From Ipomoea triloba (taxonomy: Eukaryota > Streptophyta > Magnoliopsida > Solanales > Convolvulaceae), in contig NC_044922.1 of assembly GCF_003576645.1 (NCBI RefSeq), positions 24,056,275 through 24,120,274 on the forward strand: DNA of 64,000 nucleotides, written 5' to 3'. Positions 10,500 to 22,290 of this stretch are shown one piece after another; within the stretch, counting starts at the first letter, position 1; each line of letters opens with the position of its first letter. The notes beneath the pieces are model-generated. The model searched no databases. It was not told the origin of the DNA and was given only the letters and a program-made list of their open reading frames with translations. Both the position numbers and the translations under genes were made by a program.

Positions 10500-11029
10500 T
10501 ACTCTTCTTTCCTTTTCTTATAATTTATTGCAAAGCACAATATATAATACTATAATGTTTGATACATATCCATAATATGAGTGTTCTCTTTCTTCCCAAA
10601 CTTCACCCATGTAATCAATTGAGCTGTTTATGCGAGCATATGAATAACTCTCTTGTTAGACCATCTCAAGGATCCTTATTTATGAAACATGCCGAGTCAA
10701 GATGGATATGTAATATTTATGTTGGAAAATGTAATACTAATCAAAGAATAAATTATTTGTTACTTATAAGGAAACATGTAATACTTTTGAAAAAAAAAAT
10801 CATTTATATACTTTTAAATTAAAATGTAATATTTAGGGTTGAACATTTACTTATGAGAAAAAGTGTAATACATCAAAAATAAATTAATTGATTGTTACTA
10901 TTTTGCATGTCTTATATGTATGGGAGAATAATAGGTGCCGAACAGAGCTGAGCAGAGTGGGTCGAGGGTGTGGAGGCAATGCCCTTGCATTACTGTACAT
11001 GGTTTTTTTTGTACTTATACATGCCATAT
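10500..11029. other. Intergenic, GTAATA-type repeats, no gene seen
   Basis: Between about 10705 and 10890, degenerate copies of a motif (TGTAATACTAAT ... AAATTGTTACTTATGAG) occur. The same motif family is at 15425-15730 and 55440-55640. Short open frames here are not supported by any coding signature. Confidence 0.45.
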
Positions 11030-11372
11030 ATATGAGGTCACCCGAGTATATTGGTTTTGTCACGTTTAGTCCTAAACTTTTAAATTGACCATATGTGGTC
11101 CTTCGACTTTCAAATTATTACTATTTGTGGTCCAAGTTAACTACCCATAATCCTTCAACTTTCAAAATTTAACCAATCGCAGTCATCTTGGAAAGATCAT
11201 GGGTGGTTATAATTAGATATAGTTGAAAGATCATTAATGGTTAACATGGACCATAGATGGTAACAATTTAAAAGTTGAAGGACCACGGGGAATCAATTGG
11301 AAAGTCTAGGACTAAATGTGGTAAAATTACTATACTCGGAGGACCCTAGATGGTATTAACTCCAATTATGTT
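11030..11372. mobile_element. MULE-type MITE, same family as 35586-35906
   Basis: The inverted content (TAGTCCTAAACTTTTAAATTG / CAATTGGAAAGTCTAGGACT) and right end GGTATTAACTC match the better preserved copy at 35586. The left terminus is degraded, so no target duplication can be read. Confidence 0.6.
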
Positions 11373-11459
11373 TGTCCTTCAATAGAGTCTTCTTTACTTT
11401 CTACCATTGTTATTTTTAATTTTTGTTCATGTCTATCAACAGATTGGTATTAGAGCATC

Positions 11460-12276
11460 ATTGAGACAACTAGTTTAAGTGTAAAATTCGAAGTATCAAA
11501 ATTCAATGGTATTGCGAATTTCGGGTTATGGTTAAGGATTTGTTAGCTCAGTTGGGTTTTCTGAAAACCTTGAAGGCGACAAAGCCAACTAATCTAGAAG
11601 AAGCTAATTGGGATTATTTGAAGGAACGCGTGGCAAGAACCATTTGGTTAATGTCTCTGTGATGAAGCCATGTATCACGTTATAACCTTCGTAACTCCAA
11701 AAGAAATTTGAGATAAGTTAGATGGTCAATAAATGGGAAAATCTTTGATGAACAAACTATATCTAAAGTAGAGGGTTTATTGACTTAAGATGCAAGATAA
11801 TTCAGACTTGATGTAGCATATTAATGTCTTCAATAGTACAAGATAATCTCATATCTGGCGATGTTGAAATTATAGATGAAGACAGGGAGATGATCTTGCT
11901 TTGTTCATTGTCTATTTGCTTTGAACATCTTATGACTACTCTTATATATGAGAAAGTCACAATCAAATTCAATGAGACCTCTATAGCTCTATTGGCACAT
12001 AATCAATACAGGCAGAATTAGAGGAAGGCTATGATGGTGACGGTATATATGCTAAGGGAAATCAAGATCATGGAAGGAAGTAAGAGAAAGATAATTCTCA
12101 TAATAGAGACTCCAAGTCTATGTCCAGAAACAACAAGAAGATTTTGTGTTACAAGTGTCAGCAATTTGGACACATGAAAACAGATTGTCCAAATTTGAAG
12201 AAGCAACAAGAGGTTGTGAACGTGGTACAAACTGTGCACACACATCACATGAACACAAACTGCACAATATATCACG
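11460..12276 (+). pseudogene. Ty1/copia gag remnant (TNT1-like)
   Basis: Frameshifted plus-strand translations give FNGIANFGLW, LKTLKATKPTNLEEANWDYL, MYHVITFVTPKEI, NKLYLK and LKMQDNSDL, the order seen in plant copia gag proteins (UBN2 family). Near the end is a CCHC zinc knuckle, CYKCQQFGHMKTDC (about 12147-12188). Several stops and frameshifts are present. The pol region is absent because a SINE and a composite repeat follow directly. Confidence 0.85.
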
Positions 12277-12287
12277 ACAAGATTCAC

Positions 12288-12425
12288 CTCCAGCCGAGAG
12301 GTCGTAGGTTCGAACCTCAAACTCCTAGGTTTGAGCCGGTCAGCTATGGGTAATCTAGGCTGGTTTACCTCCTTGTACTCCTTTGCTGGCTAGGGTCACA
12401 GGGCGAGGAAAACAACCTCGTTAAA
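12288..12425 (+). mobile_element. 5'-truncated SINE with target-site duplication
   Basis: The 11-bp ACAAGATTCAC flanks the insert on both sides (12277-12287 and 12426-12436). The body has a perfect B box, GGTTCGAACC (12307-12316), and the family signature GGTTTACCTCCTTGT ... TTTGCTGGCTAGGGTCA shared with 22823-23055. The A box is missing. It lies within copia gag debris. Confidence 0.85.
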
Positions 12426-12686
12426 ACAAGATTCACGCATGCAAAAAATCAAACCCAGTCTCGAAGAAGAATTTTACATTTGCAAAAGAATCCAAATTGA
12501 CCATGAATTAAACTCCTAAAATCATGTATAACATCAGCCTTTCAATCATTCCTGCATTCAAAACACATAACAAAAAGGAAAATAAATCTAAACAAATTCG
12601 AAAAAGTCAACCATACACATAACTCATATTTACAGCCCATATGTGTCCATAGTTTTTAAGTGAAAGATGGTTCTCATATGAACCTG

Positions 12687-12691
<5 letters not shown>

Positions 12692-12721
<30 letters not shown>

Positions 12722-12808
12722 TTGAGTTCAAGTGTGGCCTATTCCTTAGGCGTGGTCGTGCGGTCTTTTTTCAGCCATTAGATTACACCAGGTCATCAAA
12801 TCAACGCG

Positions 12809-12876
<68 letters not shown>

Positions 12877-13837
12877 TACAAAACACACCATTCTACGTAT
12901 TAAAATGCACCAAAGGACCGCTAAAACACACAATTCCACTACTATAATCAAATGCACCTATTCACTTAAAATTCATCAGTATACGTAATAAAACGTATCA
13001 TTCTATGTATTAAAATGCACCACAACGTGCCTCATGTCAGATTATAAACATACACTATTTACGCATATTAGAAAACATGTGCTAAAATATGCACCATTCT
13101 ACGTATTAAAATGCACCACAACGACTTATTGAAAATCCTCATCCCAGATTATAAGCATGTACTATTACACTTATTAGAAAACATGTGTTAAAATACACAT
13201 CATTCTACGTATTAAAATGCACCAAATGATAGATTAAAACACATCATTTCAAACCAGCTTGGTTGGCGTGAGTGGCTCGGCACTCTTGCCCCTTAAGAGG
13301 AGGTCGGGAGTTCGATCCCCCCCCCTCCCCTTGTATGGAGAAACCAATATGGCCAGCATTTTTCCCCTTAATTGGGCCGGCACGGTGCGAGCGGAAAGGT
13401 GCCTCCTATTAGAAGGGCCTGCTCGTGGACATTCCAAAACACACCATTTCATAACACACTTATTAGAAACCATGTGTTAAAATACACACAATTCTACGTA
13501 TTAAAATGCGAGGACGGAATAAAACACACCATTCCACGGATGAATTAAAACACACCATTCCACAACACAGTTAATGTACCAATATACGTAATAAAACGCA
13601 CCACAACATGTACTAAAATGCACCATTCCAATTCACGTAATATAGATACTAAAATTACCATAATACCCACTTAAACATACGTGAAAAATTACCATAATAC
13701 CCACTTAAACATACGTGAACTGCAATTACCATAATACCCACTTAAACATACGTGAACTGCAATTGGATTAATGAAATCGAACGACGCAGATGTAGCCGCA
13801 CGACCGCATGGGAGCTCACCGGCGCATTTGAGCCACT

Positions 13838-13858
<21 letters not shown>
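12692..13858. mobile_element. Composite inverted element with ATTCTACGTATTAAAATGCACC array
   Basis: Left terminal text near 12722-12770 (CGTGGTCGTGCGGTC) is inverted relative to 13795-13835 (GCCGCACGACCGCATGG), and TA microsatellites sit at both edges. The interior (12880-13640) is a degenerate array of a roughly 25-bp unit reading CATTCTACGTATTAAAATGC. A SINE (13253-13427) has inserted into the array. The element looks like a non-autonomous DNA transposon, class undetermined. Confidence 0.5.
13253..13427 (+). mobile_element. tRNA-derived SINE inside the array
   Basis: The sequence CCAGCTTGGTTGGCGTGAGT supplies an A-box-like TGGCGTGAGTGG, and GAGTTCGATCC is a B box, about 45 bp apart. It is a different family from the TTTACCTCCTTG SINEs. 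Flanks ATTTCAAA/ATTCCAAA may be a degenerate target duplication. Open frames on both strands here are incidental. Confidence 0.7.
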
Positions 13859-13879
<21 letters not shown>

Positions 13880-14174
13880 GTGTGTGTGTGTGTGTATCGC
13901 GTGCACACACACATAGCGGTTCCACATCATGTACGTAAAAAGAGCCGTCCAAGTAAAGCATGCAATAAGATCTAAGTCGTTGATCTGTCCAGATTAATGG
14001 CTTTAACAAAATAAGAAAATTTCTATACTCGTAATATAACTTATGCATGGGTTGTATAAAACTTCTGCGATTGTAGTTTAAACCTTGTTTAGTTTGTAGT
14101 ACAAATTTCTGCACTACAAAGTTAGAAAATACTACCAAAATGTCATCGCATTTGTTAAAATTATTGTTGAGCAG
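13859..14174. other. Intergenic, no gene seen
   Basis: It holds a short (TG)n run after the TA tract and AT-rich DNA. Nothing coding is evident. Confidence 0.5.
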
Positions 14175-14194
14175 AGATCATGGTTGAAAAATTC

Positions 14195-14620
14195 GCTAAG
14201 CGCTCCTCGGGCGCTCGAGGGGGGAGGGCGCCTAGCGCCTAGGCGAGGATTAATCGGCGCCTAGGCGCCCGTGAATTTTTTATTTTTAAAAATTTTTTAA
14301 CTTGATAATGATAAAATATTTAATACTTTAATAATTAATCTAACAAATATTTTGAGTTTCGAACAATTTAGGATTATTTCGCTCAAAACGATGTCATTTT
14401 GAATAAAATAACTCATTTAAAAAAAAAAGAAAAAAAAGAGGAACAATAGTTAACTGGCCGACTAGTCGATGCGTTGGTGGCCTAGTCGGTGCCTAGGAGG
14501 CCTAGTCGACTCCTAGAAGGCTGTAAGCCACCTAGTCAGTCAACTGCCTAGACCACCGATTATGGTGATACGCTAAGCGGCCGGCCAGTGTCTAGTGTCT
14601 AGGCGCCGATTAATCACTAA
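14195..14620. repeat. Second CTAGGCG-rich block
   Basis: GCGCCTAGCGCCTAGGCGAG and CCTAGTCGACTCCTAG-like motifs cluster at both sides of an AT-rich centre. This gives an inverted, transposon-like layout related to 8705-8890. Confidence 0.5.
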
Positions 14621-15020
14621 AATGACGCACCTAACCTTAAGCACTAAAATGGTGCACCTTAAGTACACAAACAATGCATCTTAAGAAATAAAACCACGCA
14701 CCTTAAGTTTTAAATGGTCCACCTTAAGTTTCAAAACTGATGTATCTTAAGTACACAAATCACGTACCTTAAGAAGGAAAACCACGCACCTTAAGTTTCA
14801 CAACTAACGCACCTTAAGCACACAAATCACGCACCTTAAAACGGAACCCTACGTACCTAAAGCCTTAGACTGACGCACCTTAAGCACACAAATCACGCTT
14901 CTTAAGAAGGAAAACCGCATACCTAAAACTTTAGTCTGACGCACTTAAGTTTCAATAACTAACGCACCTTAAGCACAAAAACCATGCACCTTAAGAAGGA
15001 AAGCCAAGCACCTTAAATTT
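14615..15020. repeat. ACGCACCTTAAG tandem-motif array
   Basis: About 17 degenerate copies of a 22-25 bp unit (GCACCTTAAG followed by CACACAAATC, AAGGAAAACC or TTTCAAAACT) are arranged head to tail. The same units appear at 9432-9480. No coding potential. Confidence 0.75.
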
Positions 15021-15424
15021 GACCTAGATGCAAAAAAACAAATTGTCACCGCGTTTTTTAATCATTGTTGATCTTAGACGTTTATTTAAGCAAAATCAAT
15101 GGCTCTCATTTAACGATACAATCGCACATGAGACACCCACCCGCGGGCGAACCTATTTCTATATATATGTGTGTGTAGACACACATTCTAACCTTGTATT
15201 AAATATTACTCAGTATGTTTTAAAAAAGAGAAAAGGAAAAAGTGAGATAAAAGGACAAATAAATTAAATAATAATCCTTTTAGTAGGTGTTAAAAGCATG
15301 ACAAAGATGGTGTGGAAAGTTGACATGCATGCACCAATATATCATCTTTGACCTTTTCTTGTTTTGAGTGAGTTTTCTATTAGCCTATTTTATGTATCTT
15401 TATCTTTGAGACATATCGGGTTAT

Positions 15425-15728
15425 AATAGAAGTGTAATATTTATATTGAAAAATTTAATATTAATGAGAAATAAATTGTTAATTGTTACTTATAAGGAAA
15501 CATGTAATAGTACTATTGAAGAAAAATAATGTATATATTTAGAGGTTGAATAGTTATTTATTTGAAAAATGTAATATTAATAATGGATAAATCATTTAAT
15601 TGTTACTTGTGAGAAAGTGTAATACTTACAAGGAAAATGTCTACTTTTCATAAAAATGTAATACTACTTTTAAATCAAAAATATAATGTTAGGAGTTGAA
15701 AAGTTACTTGGGATAAAAATTGTAATAC
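15425..15728. repeat. GTAATA / TTGTTACTTATAAG repeat block
   Basis: A degenerate tandem motif of about 40 bp recurs several times here, and in the blocks at 10705-10890 and 55440-55640. Probably the interior of a common MITE; ends not resolved. Confidence 0.45.
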
Positions 15729-15731
15729 TTA

Positions 15732-16056
15732 GAGCATCTTTATTTGTGGTTTATTTGGGGTTCCTGCAAAATCTTTGGTGAACAAAAAAAAATTAAAATT
15801 CGCACAACGCGCGATTGCGCGGAAATTCGCGCCCCAGCAGGCGCGTGTACCTCAAGCGCCCTGGGGCGAGACAGAGTGGCTGCCAGCTGGCCGCGGCCAC
15901 TCTAACAGTTAACTTCCTTTTTTTTTTTTATTTCAAATGTCAGAATTTAATTTGCTTCTTTTTTCTTTTTTATTTTTCATCTCCTATTCTCTCTCCTAAT
16001 CACACTTTTAAAAACTCCTCAAAAATCACAAAATAACCTCACCGATATGGATGCTC
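15732..16056. mobile_element. PIF/Harbinger-type MITE with GC-rich core
   Basis: The inverted ends GAGCATCTTTAT and GAGCATCCATAT (right end, reverse complement) are flanked by TTA on both sides (15729-15731 and 16057-16059), the 3-bp duplication of PIF/Harbinger elements. Its core (15805-15905) is strikingly GC-rich (GCGCGTGTACCTCAAGCGCC). Confidence 0.8.
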
Positions 16057-16361
16057 TTATGGAGGAAAATAATACTTATTAAAAAAATCTAAACTTTACA
16101 TGAGACCGTTGTATAACAGAATTTGCTTTATGTTTTTGTATTTTTTTTGAGTATTCATTTTTTGTAACGAAAAATTTGTAATCATTACTAAAGAGTAAGC
16201 ACAAGTAAATTAGGTCTAGTCTAAGTGTAATAATAGGCAAATATCATATTTCAATTCAACAAAGATCTGTCCACACACTTCCCCATCTTTACGCATACTA
16301 TATGACCCCCGCGACGACCCATGAACATTATATTCATACAAACCAACTCCCAATCTCCCAT

Positions 16362-16364
<3 letters not shown>

Positions 16365-16414
<50 letters not shown>
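16365..16414. repeat. (CT)n microsatellite
   Basis: A nearly uninterrupted CT repeat of about 50 bp. Confidence 0.95.
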
Positions 16415-16418
<4 letters not shown>

Positions 16419-17606
16419 ATTTTGATGACATTGTAAGTTGAGGGGAGTGTTGCCTGGTTCGCAATCTTTCACGACAACTAATTAACCTTAATTAGCTCAG
16501 AATTGAAGCATGTTAGTTCGTTGGTGTGAATGATTTCGGACCAGGCTTCATTCCCCTCAACCTCGCCCATGTTTCATCATTGTTTGCAACCACAGATGGA
16601 CGGATCGGATATGATATGATAAAGCAGATGATTGGAACCTGCAATTAATAAACGGGTAAGTGCCTCACCTCAATTCAATCCATCTTACCAAGTATATAAT
16701 ATAAAGCTTACCTTATATTACCACCTTACAACATAATAATAAATATATAATGAAGTGGGATAACCCAGATAAGATGGCAAGAGATTTACACTTGTAACCA
16801 CAGATCAGGAGGGTCAGTTATATATATATATAATGAAATAAGCTGGTTGGTTCACCTCCTGGCCTTTGAAACTTGATTGAATTGATATATTTGTTGGTCC
16901 GATTCTTGGCCAATTGACTATAAAACCATAGTCAATTGGCCAATTCTAAGGGTTGATTTGAATAAAAAGATAGATAGATGTTAGTTACTGTGATCTGATC
17001 TGATCTGTATCTTGCAATGATGATGATTGGAACAATCCGTGCAAGTGATTGAAGTATTGCTTTAGTAAAGTAGATGGAAGCAAGTAAGCAATTCAAATGG
17101 AAAATATTACATAGACTCAGCTTCTACTTCTTATTCCCAACTTTTATTCGCTCACACAAATTTTTAATGTATAATTTTTTTGGGACTCACTTAATGAAAA
17201 ATATCACATTATTATAAAATAAAAGTGAGTGAATAGAATTTGAGAGTAACTCATAAACAAGTAGGACGATGTTGGTTAAATGAATTCCTACCAAGCCGTG
17301 GACTGGTCTTTGCTTGGCGTCAGAATCATGGGGCATTACTGTCACCATAAAGCTAGACCTCATAACTTTAATCATGTACCTTTCCTTTAATTTCCTAATT
17401 ATTGTCCCCATATATATCAGAAAATGTTGAAAGGGGCGAAAAATTTTACGCTCAACTATACTCTCCGAGGTAGTGTACGTAATTTAAGCCAAGATTTGAT
17501 CGAAATCATGGGTTTCATCCTGATGGATTTTATTAACTTAAGTGGTCCGAATTAATAAACCTGGTTATGTTAAAGTACTAGATAAGGTAAGAATTAAACA
17601 AGGAAT
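16415..17606. other. Intergenic, no gene seen
   Basis: AT-rich DNA with short inverted bits (ATAGTCAATTGGCCAA-type near 16910-16945). I see neither a coding pattern nor a bounded mobile element. Confidence 0.45.
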
Positions 17607-18180
17607 GTTGTAATGATAAGACAAAATGTATAATCACGAAGATAATTCTTGTATTAAAGTCAATACAATGCAATTACAATTGGGAGAATCGTGTAATAAA
17701 CTAATAACAAGACAAATTTGTTCTTAGGACAAGGTGTGTCTTAATGAGACATAGAGGAGTGTTTTTATATACCCTCTTTCGGCCCTAACCACCCCCCGAA
17801 AAAGAGGTGGGTGGTTGCAACAACCTTGGACTGTGCCTGATGTCGAAAAGACCGCGTCAACCGGATGCACCGAGCCTCAGCCGAGATGACCCCGCGGAGG
17901 GGTCGGCCAAGATGACCATCCTGCAAATAGGTCAGCCAAGATGACCCCACGAAGGGGTAGGCCAAGATGACCCCACGGAGGGGTCAGCCAAGATGACCCC
18001 ACGAAGTGGTTGGCCAAGACACGACCAAGCTTGGGCTGGTTGGGCTCGGCCGAGGCTAAGCTCGGACGGCCAAGCCCGGCGTCAGCCGAGTTTGGTTTTC
18101 AGGTCATCCCATATGCTTAAATTCGATTCTGTCCGTGTTGATCCGCCACGGATCCATTTATGATTTATCCATCATCAGTT
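17607..18180 (-). mobile_element. LTR (probably 3') of a non-autonomous LTR element
   Basis: Read on the minus strand, a purine-rich tract (AGAGAGTGGGGAAC, plus 18178-18191) is followed by TGATGATGGATAAATC, the same junction design as the PPT-LTR junction of the 25.5-31 kb element. TATATAAAAA (plus 17765-17774) could be its TATA box. The far end TGTTGTAATG (17607) would be the inverted ACA terminus. Its middle has four or five copies of a 26-bp GACCCCACGGAGGGGTC-like unit. Target duplication not found. Confidence 0.5.
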
Positions 18181-19745
18181 CCCCACTCTCTAAGCTGCGA
18201 GAAGTCGTCAGCGAAAGAGAGTATTCATGTGCCGACCGAGAAATCATATTCTAATGTCACCTCGGAGTATTTGTGTTGCAAACTATCTTTATGATATTTT
18301 GCTAATTATCCACGACTTTTCTCGTACTTTTAGAACAAATCATTGGCTTATTTGCATAGTCATTTTCAAGGTCTTCCAATACCTTCTTCTTTCTTCTCTT
18401 CGGTTGAACTTACACCTTAAACTTGGTTTACAAATTTCAAACAAAGTTTTGGGAACATGCAAAAGACACGGGATCTTTGCAGGAGAGAGCTCGGCCACCC
18501 TTACAGGTAAGCCGAGCTTGGCCGAGGCCGGGGGCTCGGTTGGTACCTCAAGGTCGACCAAGACCTCGAGGTCGGCCAAGTCGTGGCCTATTCGATCTTT
18601 GCTTTTGTTCTTGTCGTTTGCTTTTTACGTCTTGTATTTTCTTTCTTTGCTTTTGTCATTGCTATTTGCTTTTTCATGTTGGCGTTAGGCCAAGGTACCT
18701 CAACCATTGACCCTTAGCACACGCGTTTAATGGTAGGCGAGATCAAATCTCGTAGCATCCTTAGGGTGTTCAGTCATTCTAAGTCAAGGTCATTCGGCAT
18801 TATACCTAGAGACTCTTCCGTTCGACGGTAGGCAAGGTCAGACCACGTACCGTCCCTAGGGGGTTTAGTCGTTTGAAGTCGAGGCTATTCGACCTTCATC
18901 TAGACTCTTCCGTTCGGCAATAAGCGAGGTCGAACCTCGTATCGCCCCTAATTTAAGGTGCTAGCCGCTTAAATGAGGTGGGTTAAAAATTGTGGCCATC
19001 GATTGGTCGGCACTCGAGTTTTGGCCGCGAGTTCGGTCTTTGAGTTCGATTGGGAGGTCGGCTATGGAACCTATTGGGGGGTCGGTCAAGGCCCCTCCCC
19101 CCTCCCTCAAAATGTAGTAAAATGAGCAGCATAAATGGAACGCAACTTAAGGGGTCGGACTACCTTACAAATAGCGTTTATTGGAAATACTTGAGCAAAT
19201 GCTCTAAATTCCATACCCTTTCAATGTTTTTTCCCTTCGGGGTCTTGAGTTTGTAGCTGCTAGGACGAACCACAGCTGCTACAACATATGGACCTTCCTG
19301 ATTCTTCGTTCGGCCCTAAGCAAGGTTTAACCTCGTAATGCCCATAAGGATAACCAAGCTCGAGGTCGGCGCGTTTCGGCCTCGGCTAAGAATTAATCCT
19401 TTTTCACGGCAATAGGTGATTCCAGGGTCCTTACCTCCATTTAGGAGTATTGAGGTCGGGGTCCCTCTCCGATACAAGAACCTTGGGGTGTCTTGTCGCT
19501 TTGCCTACGTCGTCGTCATATAGGTTGGACCTTGCTACTACTCTGATTACTCGTGCCCATGGTGGCCGAGGTGGAGATCCTTGTACTTGTCGTGATGGAG
19601 ATCAGACTCTTTGTACTCATGGAGGCCGAGCTTAGGCTCTTTGCTCATAGAGGCCGAACTCGGGCTCTTCGTGCTCATAGTGATCGAGCTCGGGCTCCTT
19701 GTACTCATAGTAGTCGGGTTCGGGGTCCTCGTACTCATAGTAGTG
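18181..19745 (-). mobile_element. Internal region of the same LTR element
   Basis: The interior has degenerate GAGGTCG/GGCCGAG repeats and a cluster of GTACTCATAGTAGTCGGG-type units near its inner end (19600-19745). No gag or pol motif is visible, so the element appears non-autonomous and 5' truncated, abutting hAT debris. Confidence 0.4.
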
Positions 19746-19954
19746 CTAGTGTTTAGACTGTTTAGTAGTTACTACTGCTAATTTGCTATAGTGTTATATA
19801 TTCAGCTAAATCAGTATACTATTAGATATAGTAAAGTAGTAATTAGTAATGCTATTCTGCTAAACTAGTTACTACTGCTATTCTGTTTATTAGATATACT
19901 AATTAGTAATTAGTAAACAATTAAACAATATTAGATTGATCAATATCTTACTAG

Positions 19955-20700
19955 CTTAAATGAACAATCTATTGAAGTTCTTATTTGCGGTGGGGATTGG
20001 CTTCGTAACAAGTATGGGCCAAAGAAAAAAGAAAATGTAAGAATCTTATTTTATATTACTGCTTATTACTTTATAGTTATGAATTATGAACACTTGAACT
20101 TGTAATGGACTTACTTATTTATTATCAATTTTTTTCATTGTGTATGAGGATTCTGGACAAGAGGTATTATGCTTAAACCTTGACTTGTTTCATTTTATGT
20201 TTGAATATTATTACGTTTACATTGTTGTTATTATGTTTGTATTATGGATTTATGCTTTTGTTGTTGTTAAACTTGTGTTTGTGTAGTTGTGTTGGACTTT
20301 TGTATTATGGACTTGTTGTACGGAACTTGTATTGTTGAATTTTGTATTACGAACTTGTACTTATTAAACTTGTGGTGTTGGATATTGTACTATGAAATAT
20401 GAACTTATGGTTTTGTCATTCATTATGAAATATGAAGTTAAGTATTTTTTTGTAAATTTTTTACAGGTATACTTTAAAAGACTTTAAAATGTAAGCCTTA
20501 AGATCTATTTTGAAGCCTTTTTAGAGGCCTATATGTTAAATAGGCTTTTAAAAAAGTTTCAGGCCAGGCCAGGTCAACTTTAGGCTCAAGCTTGAGCCTA
20601 AAAAAACGCCTATATACAGGCTCAGGCTTTAGATTTCTATAGTTGGCTCAAGCCTAAATTTCTAAAGTCCGGCTTGACCTAACCTATTTCCACCCCTATA
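19955..20700 (+). pseudogene. hAT transposase C-terminal remnant and 3' end
   Basis: A short plus-strand frame (about 19963-20105) reads EQSIEVLICGGDWLRNKYG, resembling the end of the hAT C-terminal dimerisation domain. Repeated GAACTTGT/TTGTATTA text follows, and the block closes at CCTATTTCCACCCCTATA, matching the inverted TAGGGGTGGAAATAGG ends of plant hAT elements. The rest of the transposase is missing. Confidence 0.55.
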
Positions 20701-21039
20701 CGTGAGTGCGCTAGTGCAAGCCGGCTGTTCGCAGTAGATTTTTGCTGCTGCAAACAATGGCGAAAATCTACTATGAATATATTATGGCTAGGAATTTAAG
20801 TTGTTGCTGTTTGTAGTTAAAAAAAAAAAAAAAAATTGTGAACAACTGCAAATAGTAAGTTTTTGTTATGATTCTTTTTATATAAATATGTATGAAAATA
20901 AAGAGATAAAAATAAAAAGTATATGAGTATTTATGAAAAGTTTGAAACATATCATAAAATTTGATAGAAATTGATGGAAAGTATATCTAGTTTAGATGGA
21001 GAAAAAAAGTTTGTAGAGAAAGTTGAAAAGTTTGGGGTT

Positions 21040-21320
21040 GGAGGTTTGAATTTCATCTATTTATATTAATGTAGAAAAAGTCTACAGAAAATCATATTCT
21101 GATAGAGTCTATGAAAGTTAATAAGTTTTTGAATACTAATAGACTTTTAAAGACTCTATAAAAGTTTGAATTGAATACCGGTATACTTTTAAAGACTTTT
21201 GAAAAGTCTTGATCGAATATCGATAGACTTTTAAAAAGTCTTTAGAAGTCTAAATTGAATACCCCCAAACTTTTAAAGTTGTTAAAAATCTTTGAAAGTC
21301 ATTAAAAGTTTTGATTGAAT
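21040..21320. repeat. GACTTTTAAAGACT tandem repeats
   Basis: Around five degenerate copies of a 50-60 bp unit (AGACTTTTAAAGACTTTT ... GATTGAATA). Probably the interior of a MITE with unclear ends. Confidence 0.55.
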
Positions 21321-21356
21321 AAACCCACCTTAATCTTAAATTTACAACAACAACAA

Positions 21357-21396
<40 letters not shown>
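21357..21396. repeat. (TTA)n microsatellite
   Basis: About 13 TTA units next to the left end of the foldback element at 21405. Confidence 0.9.
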
Positions 21397-21404
21397 TTAG
21401 AAGC

Positions 21405-21976
21405 AACCACAAACCGGCAAATTATACCGTGCACTACGTACGTAAACGACGTCGTTTTGAGCATTGTAAACTAACCGTCCCTTTTTTTGAAAATCACGTT
21501 TCCCGTTTCGGCCGGTCTCTGTATTTATGTTTATTTTCTGTGTATTCTAGGTAATTGTTCTGTGTATTCCAGGCAATCATTCTGTGTATTCTAGGCAACC
21601 GTTCTGTGTATTCATGTTAGTAACACATATCGTGATGTGTTTGTGCATTCGAATGTTTAGGAGGATGAGTTCTGTGTATTTTGCATCAATATTCTGTGTA
21701 TTCATGTTATTAACACAGGTTGTGATGTGTTTGTGCATTCGAATGTTAGGAGTATGAGTTCTGTGTATTTTGTGTCAATATTCTGTGTATTCTGGGCAAA
21801 CATTCTATGTATTTTAGGCAAACGTTCTGTGTATTCTAGATAATGATTATGTGTATTATAGATAATGAATTTCCTGGAATCATTCGCGTCCGCGTCTACT
21901 AACATCGAAACGACGTCGTTTTGGACCAGGGTGCACATTGCTATGTGCACCGTGGTCCACGATATAACGATTGCCA
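21405..21976. mobile_element. Foldback element with TTCTGTGTATTCTAGGCAA core repeats
   Basis: Left end GGCAAATTATACCGTGCAC and right end (reverse complement) GGCAATCGTTATATCGTGGA are inverted. Both have an inner AAACGACGTCGTTTTG. The core (21535-21865) is about ten copies of a 25-30 bp unit around TTCTGTGTATTCTAGGCAA. Related by its ends to 2505-2860 and 55735-56135. Confidence 0.65.
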
Positions 21977-22290
21977 CAAACCCTATGGCGTGTTGTGCAA
22001 AACAATAAATAAATAAATAGGCATTTAGCATCCTCATTCTACACAAGTAAAAAACAGGAACAATTCAATTGCACTACCAACAAAATAGCTTTGAGCTTTC
22101 CATAAGAAAATTTTTGCCATGAGATTTTACCTTTCCAATACCATGAAGGAAAAGCCTATACCTTTGAACCATAATTCCCCCAACTCTAAACAAGCAAAAT
22201 CTGTACACTGATATGTAATAGCCTAAACCAACCACAAAGTTTAAAGGGTTCGTCATATCCTTATGAAACTCGCCACCAGTTATTCGAGTT

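Noticed and set aside
12018..12320. Minus-strand 100-residue frame
   Set aside because: It is antisense to the clear copia gag zinc knuckle.
13249..13480. Overlapping 73-74 residue frames on both strands
   Set aside because: They lie wholly in a tRNA-derived SINE.
18227..18710. Frames of 79-153 residues
   Set aside because: They lie in LTR-element internal DNA with GGCCGAG repeats; no domain or splice support.
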